Source: Methanomassiliicoccaceae archaeon
GTDB taxonomy: Archaea > Thermoplasmatota > Thermoplasmata > Methanomassiliicoccales > UBA472
Direction of reading: 5' to 3'
Assembly: GCA_016919565.1 (NCBI GenBank)
Contig: JACXTO010000069.1
Location: forward strand, 1 to 6,286
Length of the DNA: 6,286 nucleotides
Of this stretch, positions 1-6,177 are shown piece after piece. Position numbers and translations under genes: made by a program. A model generated the notes under the pieces. It had not been told where the DNA came from, did no database searches, and saw only the letters and a list, made by a program, of their open reading frames with translations. Position 1 is the first letter of the stretch, and the number at the start of each line of letters is the position of its first letter.

Positions 1-40
1 CGATTTAATGCCGTTTAGTCGAGTAGATATTAACGGTTTT

Positions 41-160
41 AATTTTGATATATATTAATTATTGAATTTTATTTAGAAGCGTTCTGGACAATAGGCCGAA
101 GTAATCAATTGTTTATTATGGATGGACCATCCATCCACCCCCAAGCTTATATCGCTATCA
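41..160 (+). promoter_or_regulatory. Probable mcr operon promoter region
   Basis: This AT-rich stretch contrasts with the GC-richer coding sequence and is the only plausible promoter for the mcr genes. Two archaeal TATA-box-like sequences are visible: GATATATA at 47-54, and CTTATATC at 146-153 preceded by a purine-rich AAG that could act as a TFB recognition element. The first would give a transcript start near 80 and a leader of about 200 bases; the second a start near 175 and a leader of about 105 bases. A perfect palindrome lies between them. Nothing in the sequence decides between the two boxes. Bases 1-40 show no gene or recognisable element. Confidence 0.45.
118..134. promoter_or_regulatory. 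Perfect 17-base palindrome, candidate operator
   Basis: ATGGATGG-A-CCATCCAT is an exact inverted repeat with 8-base arms around one central base. It lies about 150 bases before the mcrB start, downstream of one TATA-like sequence and just upstream of another. A one-base centre suits a dimeric DNA-binding protein better than an RNA hairpin. Depending on which TATA box is used, the position would fit a repressor or an activator site. The symmetry is directly visible; the regulatory role is inferred. Confidence 0.45.
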
Positions 161-216
161 ACGGCTAATGGGTCCGAGCAAGGGGAACCGATTTTCACTG
201 AGGGAACACTAGGTTT

Positions 217-253
217 GGGGGAATGGTTAATGGCTCTAGTGATGCCTCGCTGA
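217..253 (+). other. Possible leader mini-ORF before mcrB
   Basis: A purine run GGGGGA (217-222) sits 7 bases before an ATG at 230 that opens a 7-codon reading frame, MALVMPR, ending in TGA at 251-253. The spacing is that of a usable archaeal ribosome binding site, and the frame closes 29 bases before the mcrB start. The same run touches another ATG at 223 that is in frame with mcrB, but its spacing there is too short. The run is the third GGGAA copy in the leader; the others are at 183-187 and 202-206. So short a frame can easily be chance. Confidence 0.2.
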
Positions 254-282
254 ACGTCGTGTTTTCAACAAGGAGGCAAAGA

Positions 283-1614
283 ATGGCGAAATACAAGGAC
301 AAGATAGACTTATATGATGACAGGGGCAAGGTCATCGAGAAGGGCGTGCCCCTGGAAGCGATCAGTCCTTTGAAGAACCCTGCCATCCAGCGCATTGGTA
401 ACCTTGCCAAGAGAACAATCGCCGTTGACCTGGCCGGAATTGAGAAGGGTCTCAAGACCGGACGAGTCGGTGGCGGCTACATCAAGGGCAAGGAGATCGA
501 CGCGCCGGTTGTCAAGGATGCTGAAAAGCTGGCAAAGGCTGTAAAGGAGTATATAAAAATCTCGAAGGACGATGACACTGTGGTCACGGTGCTCGGACAA
601 GGCAAGAAGCTGATTGTCCAAGTCCCGACCGTCAGACTGGATGTCGGTGTTGAATATACCACCGGTTTCACATCTGCGGCAGCTGCAGTGACGCAGGCAA
701 TCATCGACATGTATGATGTGCCAATCCACAAGGCGAACATGGTGAAGGGCGCAGTCTGGGGCAGATATCCGCAGACCATGACCTTCATGGGTTCGAACTT
801 GAAGTCCATTCTCGAGGTTCCGCAGAACAACGAAGGAGCTGGATATGCCCTGAGAAACATCATGGCAAACCACATCGTGGCAATATCCGGCAAGAATGCG
901 ATGAACGCAGCAGCTCTCTCCTCGATATTCGAGCAGACTGCCGCATTCGAGATGGGCGACGCGATCGGTCCATTCGAGCGGGGCCACCTATTGGCACTCG
1001 CCTTCCAGGGATTGAACGCCAACAACATGACCTATTCCATCGTGAAAGAGAACGGCAAGACCGGCACTGTCGGAACTGTCGTCGAGTCCATCGTTGGACG
1101 CGCGATCGAGGACAAGGTCATCAAGGTTTTGGAGAAGCTGCCATCTGGCTACAAGGTCTATACGACCAGCGACGTTCCACTGTGGAACGCCTACGTGGCA
1201 TGTGGTATGCTCGCCGCAATCATGGTGAACTGCGGCGCGGCTCGTGCATCACAAGGTGTCCCGTCGACAATCTTGTACTACAACGATCTGCTCGAGCACG
1301 AGACAGGCCTGCCTGGTGTTGACTACGGTCGTGCCATGGGTACGTCCGTCGGTATGTCCTTCTTCAGCCACTCGATCTACGGCGGAGGCGGCCCTGGTCT
1401 GTTCCACGGCAACCACGTCGTGACGAAGCACGCGAAGGGCACCGTCATCCCAGTAATCGCAGCGGGCTGCGCGCTGGATGCTGGCACTCAGATGTTCTCT
1501 CCGGAGTCAACCTCCCCATTGGTGAAGGATGTCTTCGGCGACATACCTGAGTTCAAGGCGCCGATCAAAGCGGTCGGTAAGGAGGCTAAGAAGCTAAAGG
1601 GCGAGGTGGCGTGA
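283..1614 (+). CDS. mcrB: Methyl-coenzyme M reductase subunit beta (McrB)
   Basis: Beta subunit of the cytoplasmic (alpha-beta-gamma)2 enzyme that makes methane and CoM-S-S-CoB from methyl-CoM and CoB. The protein is 443 residues, the usual length. The active-site segment near residues 360-380 is intact: Phe360, Phe361, His363, Tyr366, Gly368 and His378 correspond to Phe361, Phe362, His364, Tyr367, Gly369 and His379 of the Methanothermobacter marburgensis enzyme, which line the CoM/CoB channel. The GGGGPG run follows Tyr366. I chose ATG 283 because AGGAGG (271-276) lies 6 bases before it and the resulting N-terminus, [15 protein letters not shown], is typical. An in-frame ATG at 223 would add 20 unrelated residues without a well-spaced ribosome site. 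First gene of the operon; its TGA overlaps the mcrD ATG by one base. Confidence 0.97.
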   Translation: MAKYKDKIDLYDDRGKVIEKGVPLEAISPLKNPAIQRIGNLAKRTIAVDLAGIEKGLKTGRVGGGYIKGKEIDAPVVKDAEKLAKAVKEYIKISKDDDTVVTVLGQGKKLIVQVPTVRLDVGVEYTTGFTSAAAAVTQAIIDMYDVPIHKANMVKGAVWGRYPQTMTFMGSNLKSILEVPQNNEGAGYALRNIMANHIVAISGKNAMNAAALSSIFEQTAAFEMGDAIGPFERGHLLALAFQGLNANNMTYSIVKENGKTGTVGTVVESIVGRAIEDKVIKVLEKLPSGYKVYTTSDVPLWNAYVACGMLAAIMVNCGAARASQGVPSTILYYNDLLEHETGLPGVDYGRAMGTSVGMSFFSHSIYGGGGPGLFHGNHVVTKHAKGTVIPVIAAGCALDAGTQMFSPESTSPLVKDVFGDIPEFKAPIKAVGKEAKKLKGEVA

Positions 1615-2039
1615 TGCAGGGTGCACCGACTCCAGAAGGGGTCCCGCTACCAGAGATCATGATAATGCCCTCAAGGCTGTTGTCCGCGAACACGACCGAG
1701 AAGATCTTGAACAAGATCTACGAGGTCAGGTACGTGAAGCACATCAACTGCCAGGGCGAGGGCCTTCCGGAGAAGCTAACCTCGGGGCCGGGGTCAGGGT
1801 TGCCAGTTAACCACCCTGAGCGCAAGGTCATCAAGGTTCAAGGGAAGGCCACAGAGCTGAAGATCTTGGTAGGGCGCATTTTCGTGGAGATCGACGATTT
1901 CGAGCACGTCGAGGAGACGCTGCAGAAGATCGAGAAGATCTGCGAGGAGATGCTGCCGTTCGGATTCGATCTGGAAGTTGGTCGGTACTCCAAATTCAAG
2001 CCAACCGTTACCGACTATGCAAATAAGAGGTGTTCATGA
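1614..2039 (+). CDS. mcrD: Methyl-coenzyme M reductase operon protein D (McrD)
   Basis: McrD is a small conserved protein found with methyl-coenzyme M reductase. It is not part of the purified active holoenzyme and is thought to help assemble it or load cofactor F430. Here it has 141 residues, within the family range. Recognisable family features are the N-terminal [11 protein letters not shown] strand, the segment around residues 44-61 with EGLPEKL and the glycine-rich [13 protein letters not shown], and a C-terminal ferredoxin-like half with IFVEIDD and an acidic helix. ATG 1614 is preferred over GTG 1611 because GAGGTG (1603-1608) is 5 bases upstream and gives a TGATG junction like the next one. 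It sits between the beta and gamma genes, the usual place. Its stop overlaps the mcrG start by one base. Confidence 0.93.
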   Translation: MQGAPTPEGVPLPEIMIMPSRLLSANTTEKILNKIYEVRYVKHINCQGEGLPEKLTSGPGSGLPVNHPERKVIKVQGKATELKILVGRIFVEIDDFEHVEETLQKIEKICEEMLPFGFDLEVGRYSKFKPTVTDYANKRCS

Positions 2040-2815
2040 TGGCAAAGTACGAAAGACAATTCTATCCGGGGACATCCGTCCCTGCGAAGAACAGGAAGCG
2101 GTTCATCGACCCAAAGGTGAAACTGGAGAAGCTCCGGGAAATCGCCATGGATGATGTGGTCAAGATCCTTGGTCACAGACAGCCAGGCGAGGACTATAAG
2201 AGCATCCACCCACCACTGGAAGAGAGCAACGAGCCGGACTGCCCCATCAGGCAGATGGTGACGCCTATCGAGGGTGCCAAGAAAGGAGACAGGATCAGGT
2301 ACGTTCAGTTCACTGACTCCGTCTACTTCGCCCCGATCGTCCCCTACTGCAGATCCTGGATGTATATGTCCAGGTTCCGAGGCGTCGACACTGGTTGCCT
2401 TTCCGGAAGAAACATCATCGAAATGAGGGAGAGGGACCTGGAGAAGCTCGCCAAGGAGCTCATTGAGAACGAGACCTTCGACCCCGCAAAGGTGGGTATC
2501 AGAGGCGCAACTGTGCACGGGCACGCATGCAGGCTCGACGAGAACGGCCTGATGTTCGACGCGTGGCAGAGGTACCGCTGGAACGCCAAGAAGGGAGAGG
2601 TCGAGTACGTGAAGGACCAGGTGGCCTTGCCGTTGGACAAGCCGATCTCTGTCGGCAAACCCGCGGACGAGAAGGAGCTCAAGAGGCGCACCAGTATGTT
2701 CCGAGCCGATGACGTGGACATGAGGGCTGACAAGGAAGTAATGAACATGAACCTCAGGATCCACAGGTTGAGGACTCTGGCTGGATTCCAACCTTGGGCA
2801 ATCAAGGGGGAGTAA
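2039..2815 (+). CDS. mcrG: Methyl-coenzyme M reductase subunit gamma (McrG)
   Basis: Gamma subunit of the reductase, 258 residues, slightly longer than the roughly 250 of M. marburgensis because of a few extra N-terminal residues. Family landmarks in order are [14 protein letters not shown] near the N-terminus, [14 protein letters not shown], the F430-contacting segment containing LSGRNIIE, and a C-terminal helical part. Arg124 in LSGR corresponds to gamma Arg120, which pairs with the CoM sulfonate. ATG 2039 is chosen over ATG 2036 and GTG 2030 because GAGGTG (2027-2032) is 6 bases away and the product then begins [11 protein letters not shown], matching relatives. The start overlaps the mcrD stop by one base, which suggests coupled translation. 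The mcrA start follows after 3 bases. Confidence 0.97.
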   Translation: MAKYERQFYPGTSVPAKNRKRFIDPKVKLEKLREIAMDDVVKILGHRQPGEDYKSIHPPLEESNEPDCPIRQMVTPIEGAKKGDRIRYVQFTDSVYFAPIVPYCRSWMYMSRFRGVDTGCLSGRNIIEMRERDLEKLAKELIENETFDPAKVGIRGATVHGHACRLDENGLMFDAWQRYRWNAKKGEVEYVKDQVALPLDKPISVGKPADEKELKRRTSMFRADDVDMRADKEVMNMNLRIHRLRTLAGFQPWAIKGE

Positions 2816-2818
2816 GCA

Positions 2819-4483
2819 ATGGCAAAGGACAAGGAAAAGCTTTTCATTAAAGCGATGAAGAAGAAGTTCAAGGAGGACCCCACCGACGAGCACACAACCT
2901 ACTACTCCTTCGGAGGCTGGAAACAGTCGAAGAGGAAGCGCGAGTGGGTTGAGCAGGCGAACAAGATCGCCAAGGCCCGTGGCATCGTCATGATGAACCA
3001 GGACATTGGTGTCCCGCTCGGTCAGCGCGTCCTCATGCCTTACCAGCTGTCCCACACGGACATCTACGCTGAGGCAGATGACTTGCACTTCGTCAACAAC
3101 GCCGCTATGCAGCAGGCATGGGACGACATCAGGAGGACCGTCGTATCTGGTCTCGACACCGCACACACCGTGATCGAGAAGAGACTGGGTAAGGAAGTCA
3201 CCCCTGAGACGATCAACCGCTACCTCGAGGCCGTCAACCACACAATGCCTGGTGGAGCAGTTGTCCAGGAGCACATGGCTGAGTGCAGCCCCGCTCTGAC
3301 CGCAGACTGCTACGTAAAGGTCTTCTCCGGAAACGACGAGCTGATGGACGAGATCGACAAGCAGTTCAGGATCGACATAAACAAGGAGTTCCCTGCCGAC
3401 CAAGCGAAGCAGCTGAAGGAAGCTATCGGGAATGCCCTGTGGCAGAAGGTCGCGTGCCCGACCATCGTCGGACGTGTTTGCGACGGTGGTACGATGTCAA
3501 GGTGGAGCGCCATGCAGATTTCGATGGCGTTCATCACATCCTACCGCCTGGCAGCAGGTGAGGCGGCGATCGCCGACTTCGCCTATGCGGCAAAGCACGC
3601 GTCCGTGGTGGAAATGGGTACAATGATGCCCGCTCGCCGTGCCCGTGGTCCAAACGAGCCTGGTGGAATTCCGTTCGGATATCTGGCCGATATGGTCCAG
3701 TCCTCAAGGAAGTACCCGAACGATCCCGCCAGGGCAGCGCTTGAGACCGTGGCGCTAGGTGCGGTCATCTTCGACCAGATCTACCTCGGCTCCTACATGT
3801 CTGGCGGTGTTGGGTTCACCCAATACTCGACCGCGGCATACACCGACAACATCCTGGAAGACTACACCTACTGGGCCGTTGACCTGATCAACGAGAAGTA
3901 TGGTGGACTCTGCAAGATGAAGCCGACCCTCGAGAACATCGAGAAGCTCGGAACTGAGGTCAACTCCTATGCGTTGGAGATGTACGAGAGGTATCCGGCC
4001 GCGATGGAAGCCCACTTCGGTGGGTCCCAGCGCGCCACTGTAGCCGCGGCTGCCACTGGTATCGCATGCGCGATGGCCACTGGAAACGCGGACTGCGGTA
4101 TCAACGGCTGGTACCTGTCTATGCTGCAGCACAAGGAGAGGCTCGGTCGCCTGGGCTTCTACGGATACGACTTGCAGGACCAATGCGGTTCCAGCAACTC
4201 GTTCTCCTACAGAAGCGACGAGGGATTGCCTCACGAGCTGCGTGGCCCGAACTACCCGAACTACGCCATGAACGTCGGACACCTGAGCGGATACGCAGGA
4301 ATCGCCGCCGCGTCGCACGCTGCGCGCGGAGATGCGTTCGCCTGCAACCCGTTGATCAAGGTGGCCTTCGCGGACAAGAACCTACCGTTCGACTTCGCGA
4401 ACATCTGCAAGGACTTCGGTCGTGGCGCAATGCGCGAGTTCATGCCAGCCGGCGAGAGAACCGTCATCATCCCGCCTGCGTGA
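2819..4483 (+). CDS. mcrA: Methyl-coenzyme M reductase subunit alpha (McrA)
   Basis: Catalytic alpha subunit, which holds most of the F430 site and is the standard methanogen marker. It has 554 residues against about 550 in M. marburgensis. Gln150 in [11 protein letters not shown] is the axial nickel ligand (Gln147 there). Tyr336 and Tyr448 match the catalytic-site Tyr333 and Tyr444. The known modification sites are all present: His260 (methylhistidine), Arg274 (methylarginine), Gln404 (methylglutamine), Gly449 (thioglycine), Asp454 (didehydroaspartate in some species) and Cys456 (methylcysteine). The last four lie in GGSQRA and in [10 protein letters not shown]. Whether each is modified cannot be read from DNA. 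A strong purine run ending GGAG (2809-2812) is 6 bases before ATG 2819, and the [19 protein letters not shown] start is typical. The sequence would be well suited to phylogenetic placement. Confidence 0.98.
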   Translation: MAKDKEKLFIKAMKKKFKEDPTDEHTTYYSFGGWKQSKRKREWVEQANKIAKARGIVMMNQDIGVPLGQRVLMPYQLSHTDIYAEADDLHFVNNAAMQQAWDDIRRTVVSGLDTAHTVIEKRLGKEVTPETINRYLEAVNHTMPGGAVVQEHMAECSPALTADCYVKVFSGNDELMDEIDKQFRIDINKEFPADQAKQLKEAIGNALWQKVACPTIVGRVCDGGTMSRWSAMQISMAFITSYRLAAGEAAIADFAYAAKHASVVEMGTMMPARRARGPNEPGGIPFGYLADMVQSSRKYPNDPARAALETVALGAVIFDQIYLGSYMSGGVGFTQYSTAAYTDNILEDYTYWAVDLINEKYGGLCKMKPTLENIEKLGTEVNSYALEMYERYPAAMEAHFGGSQRATVAAAATGIACAMATGNADCGINGWYLSMLQHKERLGRLGFYGYDLQDQCGSSNSFSYRSDEGLPHELRGPNYPNYAMNVGHLSGYAGIAAASHAARGDAFACNPLIKVAFADKNLPFDFANICKDFGRGAMREFMPAGERTVIIPPA

Positions 4484-4485
4484 TC
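4480..4485 (+). promoter_or_regulatory. Offset ribosome binding site over the mcrA stop
   Basis: GTGATC spans the mcrA stop codon and lies 3 bases before ATG 4489. Archaeal 16S rRNA usually ends in GAUCACCUCCU, so this hexamer could pair with its GAUCAC part, an off-centre version of the usual GGAGGTGATC. No GGAGG-type core is present ahead of this gene, so the site supports the start but predicts weaker initiation than for the mcr genes. Confidence 0.35.
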
Positions 4486-4488
4486 CAA

Positions 4489-4764
4489 ATGAAGGTTGGG
4501 GACTTCGCCAAGTACCGGAACACCGGAACGGTGGGCAAGGTAATGGACATCACGGACAAGCCAGAAGGGCGATGGGTGCTATTGGACACCTACGACCTCT
4601 ACTATGATGCCAGTACCTTGGAGCCGGCCAGTGAGGTCGAGTACAAGGTGAAGCACCTCGAAGAGCAGTCATTGGACCAGCAGATGGAGCAAGTGGACCG
4701 GCTGAAGAGCCAGATCGAGGATTCGATGGAAGCCATCAGCCGGATCTCAGCGTCCGGAACCTGA
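4489..4764 (+). CDS. DUF2098-type small protein following mcrA
   Basis: A 91-residue protein resembling the DUF2098 family, which is largely confined to methanogens and has no established function. Residues 1-45 read as a small beta-barrel: MKVGDFAKYRNTGTVGKV, then a WVLLDTYDLYYD strand pair, similar to SH3/KOW-like folds. Residues about 53-85 are charged and heptad-like with many Glu, Gln and Leu, suggesting a coiled coil. It has no signal peptide, membrane segment or cysteine. ATG 4489 is 5 bases after the mcrA stop, so it is almost certainly co-transcribed; the frame is open much further upstream inside mcrA, but only this start gives the conserved N-terminus. A role in reductase assembly or modification is a guess from position. 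Confidence 0.75.
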   Translation: MKVGDFAKYRNTGTVGKVMDITDKPEGRWVLLDTYDLYYDASTLEPASEVEYKVKHLEEQSLDQQMEQVDRLKSQIEDSMEAISRISASGT

Positions 4765-4800
4765 AACCTTTTCCCATCTTCTCTATTTTTTCTCTCAATT
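4765..4800 (+). terminator. Probable terminator of the mcr transcript
   Basis: Directly after the TGA of the DUF2098-type gene comes a pyrimidine-rich stretch with CTTTTCCC, then CTCTATTTTTTCTCTC, including six consecutive T at 4786-4791. Archaeal termination commonly depends on such oligo-T runs without a stable hairpin. I see no stem before it. The next gene on the right is on the opposite strand, so termination here would make sense. Confidence 0.6.
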
Positions 4801-4867
4801 AGACGAAGGCCTGGCCTGATAGGAATTGCTGATCTGAGTCTACGTTCCCATTGAGATTGTGGATTGC

Positions 4868-5410
4868 TCAGGCGTCGTCGTAGCCAAGCAATATGCTTGC
4901 CAGTGTCGGGTCGTCCGGAAGACCGTGCAGGCTCCTCACGTACATATCGCCCGGAGGCGAGGGGGAGCAGGATACCACGTTCTTCGCCCCCGGCATCCTC
5001 TCCACTTCCGGAAATGATACTGGTGGCATTACGAAGCACTCCCTGGTCTTCGGCTTTAGGTTCGGGAACAAAACGAACTCATCCGATAGGAAAACGACGT
5101 CGTCCCGAATGAGATATTCAGCCTTCTGATGTGGAAAGATCTCCATCCCGATTATCATGTCCTCATCTGCCACTAGAAGCACTGTCGGCTCAGGCGGGGG
5201 GCGGAACCGCTTGTCCTTGATTATGACGATGATGTTGTCGCGGGCCAGGCATTTCATGACTCCCGTATTGCAGCAAGTGATCCCGAACGAGGCTTTGACG
5301 CTCTCTTCGATCTTGATCAGGTTTTCCTTGGCCTCGGCCATGAGAGGAAAGACGTGTCTGCTCCCCTCCATCCCGCTTACGAAACTGACCACCTCATCGA
5401 TCGCGACCAT
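4868..5410 (-). CDS. Conserved-looking protein of unknown function
   Basis: An unrecognised 180-residue protein. It is probably a real gene: it has an upstream AGGGGGA ribosome site (complement of 5419-5425, 8 bases before the ATG), ordinary archaeal amino acid composition and a start in a clear intergenic gap. It has no signal peptide or membrane helix. Visible features are an N-terminal helical part (residues 1-40), a short hydrophobic strand IIVIIKDKRF (60-69), a PPPEPTVLLVADED segment (71-84), and five cysteines at 46, 47, 54, 125 and 148. Three of them cluster in GITCCNTGVMKC. The mixed strand pattern suggests a small cytosolic alpha/beta domain. Metal binding or a redox disulfide through the cysteines is possible but not shown. 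It is convergent with the mcr transcript and divergent from the AhpD-like gene. Confidence 0.7.
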   Translation of the reverse strand: MVAIDEVVSFVSGMEGSRHVFPLMAEAKENLIKIEESVKASFGITCCNTGVMKCLARDNIIVIIKDKRFRPPPEPTVLLVADEDMIIGMEIFPHQKAEYLIRDDVVFLSDEFVLFPNLKPKTRECFVMPPVSFPEVERMPGAKNVVSCSPSPPGDMYVRSLHGLPDDPTLASILLGYDDA

Positions 5411-5487
5411 GTTGAACGTCCCCCTAACGCGTGTTATCGTAATCTAGCTTTCTAATCGTCGCTCAGGATCCAAGCATTTGAGAATCT

Positions 5488-5497
5488 ATTTCTAAAA
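5488..5497. promoter_or_regulatory. TATA-like box in the divergent gap
   Basis: ATTTCTAAAA (5488-5497) is the best TATA-like element in the 107-base gap between the two divergent genes. On the + strand its distance would place transcription start close to ATG 5518, giving a leaderless or nearly leaderless message for the AhpD-like gene. That fits the lack of a well-placed ribosome site there: AGGTG at 5500-5504 is 13 bases away. Its complement could also serve the - strand gene with a leader of about 55 bases. Assignment is by eye only. Confidence 0.3.
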
Positions 5498-5508
5498 GCA
5501 GGTGCTTT
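5495..5508. promoter_or_regulatory. 14-base palindrome before the AhpD-like gene
   Basis: AAAGCA-GG-TGCTTT is a perfect inverted repeat with 6-base arms and a 2-base centre. It ends 9 bases before ATG 5518 and partly overlaps the TATA-like sequence. This is where an archaeal repressor would block the polymerase, so an operator is plausible, for instance for a redox or stress-responsive regulator given the gene it precedes. It is too tight in the centre to form a good RNA hairpin. Confidence 0.4.
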
Positions 5509-5517
5509 CTTTCCAAT

Positions 5518-5808
5518 ATGAGTCTGGATGAATTGGCGAAGCACGAACCATCCGCCGTAAACGCGCTCTACCGCTACAAACATGAGATCTTCAAGGACGG
5601 GGCTCTGAGCGTCAAGGAGAAGGAGCTCATCGCGGTCGCGCTCTCCTGCGTCATGAAGTGCGAGGCGTGCCTCGACGTGCACGCGAAGGAAGCTCTGAAG
5701 CGAGGAGCGACCAAAGAGCAGCTACGCGAGGCCATGATGGTCGCCCTGTATCTCACTGGCCCGGCCGCATTCGTCTGGTCGCCGGTCATCGACGACCTGA
5801 TAAAGTAG
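5518..5808 (+). CDS. AhpD/carboxymuconolactone decarboxylase-like protein
   Basis: A 96-residue single-domain member of the carboxymuconolactone decarboxylase/AhpD superfamily. The core signature is plain: LSVKEKELIAVALSCVMKCEACLDVHAKEALKRGAT split over residues 30-65, with Cys48-x-x-Cys51 and His55, followed by the helix EQLREAMMVALYLTGPAA. In AhpD the CxxC pair and nearby histidine carry out thiol-disulfide exchange supporting peroxide reduction; many small archaeal members are of unknown substrate. Keeping both cysteines and the histidine argues for a thiol-based redox role rather than the ring-opening decarboxylase chemistry. Cys44 is an extra nearby thiol. The start has a distant ribosome site, so the message may be leaderless. 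It ends in TAG, the only TAG stop in the window, and its stop is 9 bases from the convergent gene. Confidence 0.88.
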   Translation: MSLDELAKHEPSAVNALYRYKHEIFKDGALSVKEKELIAVALSCVMKCEACLDVHAKEALKRGATKEQLREAMMVALYLTGPAAFVWSPVIDDLIK

Positions 5809-5817
5809 GCATCAAGA

Positions 5818-6177
5818 TCATGATTGGAAGGTTATGTGGACGGCCTTCTTGACGCCCATCCCGCCTGCGACCTCGAGGCATTTCAGGACCGCAAGGGGAA
5901 CGGGGCAGGTGGCATGTTTCAGGGTCTTGCCGCCTTCGACATAGATGCGGTTCTCGGAGAAGGGCATCTTCAAAACCTCCATCACATTCAGAGGTGGGAG
6001 GCGCTTCCCGAGCTCCGCTACGTACTTACAGTCGCTGGTGATCTCCACCCTCAGCATTCCGTCGTCATCTATCCATCCGATCACTTGCGAGAGCAAGCGG
6101 CATGCGCCTGGATCGACATTCACGATGACCCTGTCCCCCGCACCAACCAAGCTCTTGTCAAGCATGTCCTCACTCAT
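5818..6177 (-). CDS. DUF6951-like cysteine-containing protein
   Basis: A 119-residue protein that resembles, from memory, the DUF6951 family found in methanogens and some anaerobic bacteria, function unknown. Matching landmarks are PGAC (residues 23-26), VEITSDC (44-50), and a C-terminal block with LKHATCPVPLAVLKCLEVAGG (86-106) and a final VHITF strand. Cys26, Cys50 and Cys91 fall in the conserved blocks, with Cys100 and His88 nearby, which would suit a metal or iron-sulfur site; that is inference. There is no signal peptide or membrane segment. The ATG at 6177-6175 follows an AAGGAA ribosome site and overlaps the upstream gene's TGA (ATGA), so the two are likely coupled. The stop almost touches the convergent AhpD-like gene. 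Confidence 0.75.
   Translation of the reverse strand: MSEDMLDKSLVGAGDRVIVNVDPGACRLLSQVIGWIDDDGMLRVEITSDCKYVAELGKRLPPLNVMEVLKMPFSENRIYVEGGKTLKHATCPVPLAVLKCLEVAGGMGVKKAVHITFQS

Noticed and set aside
1..222. Search for a tRNA, small RNA or riboswitch in the AT-rich left end
   Set aside because: No cloverleaf, no long stems and no recognisable aptamer core could be seen; the region reads as promoter and leader.
2015..3403. A 462-residue open frame on the - strand across mcrG and mcrA
   Set aside because: It lies opposite two certain genes, is rich in Val, Leu, His and Asp as expected from the antisense of biased codons, and matches no family. It is a shadow.
4066..4488. Upstream extension of the DUF2098-type frame into mcrA
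   Set aside because: The extension is Arg-rich out-of-frame mcrA sequence; the conserved N-terminus begins at 4489.
4807..4817. AGGCC-T-GGCCT inverted repeat between convergent genes
   Set aside because: A one-base centre cannot form a terminator hairpin, no T-run follows on either strand, and an 11-base GC repeat can arise by chance.
4602..5039. A 145-residue - strand frame bridging the terminator region
   Set aside because: It overlaps both the DUF2098-type gene and the 3' end of the 180-residue gene, has an unlikely Arg/Ser-rich composition and would cross the terminator region.
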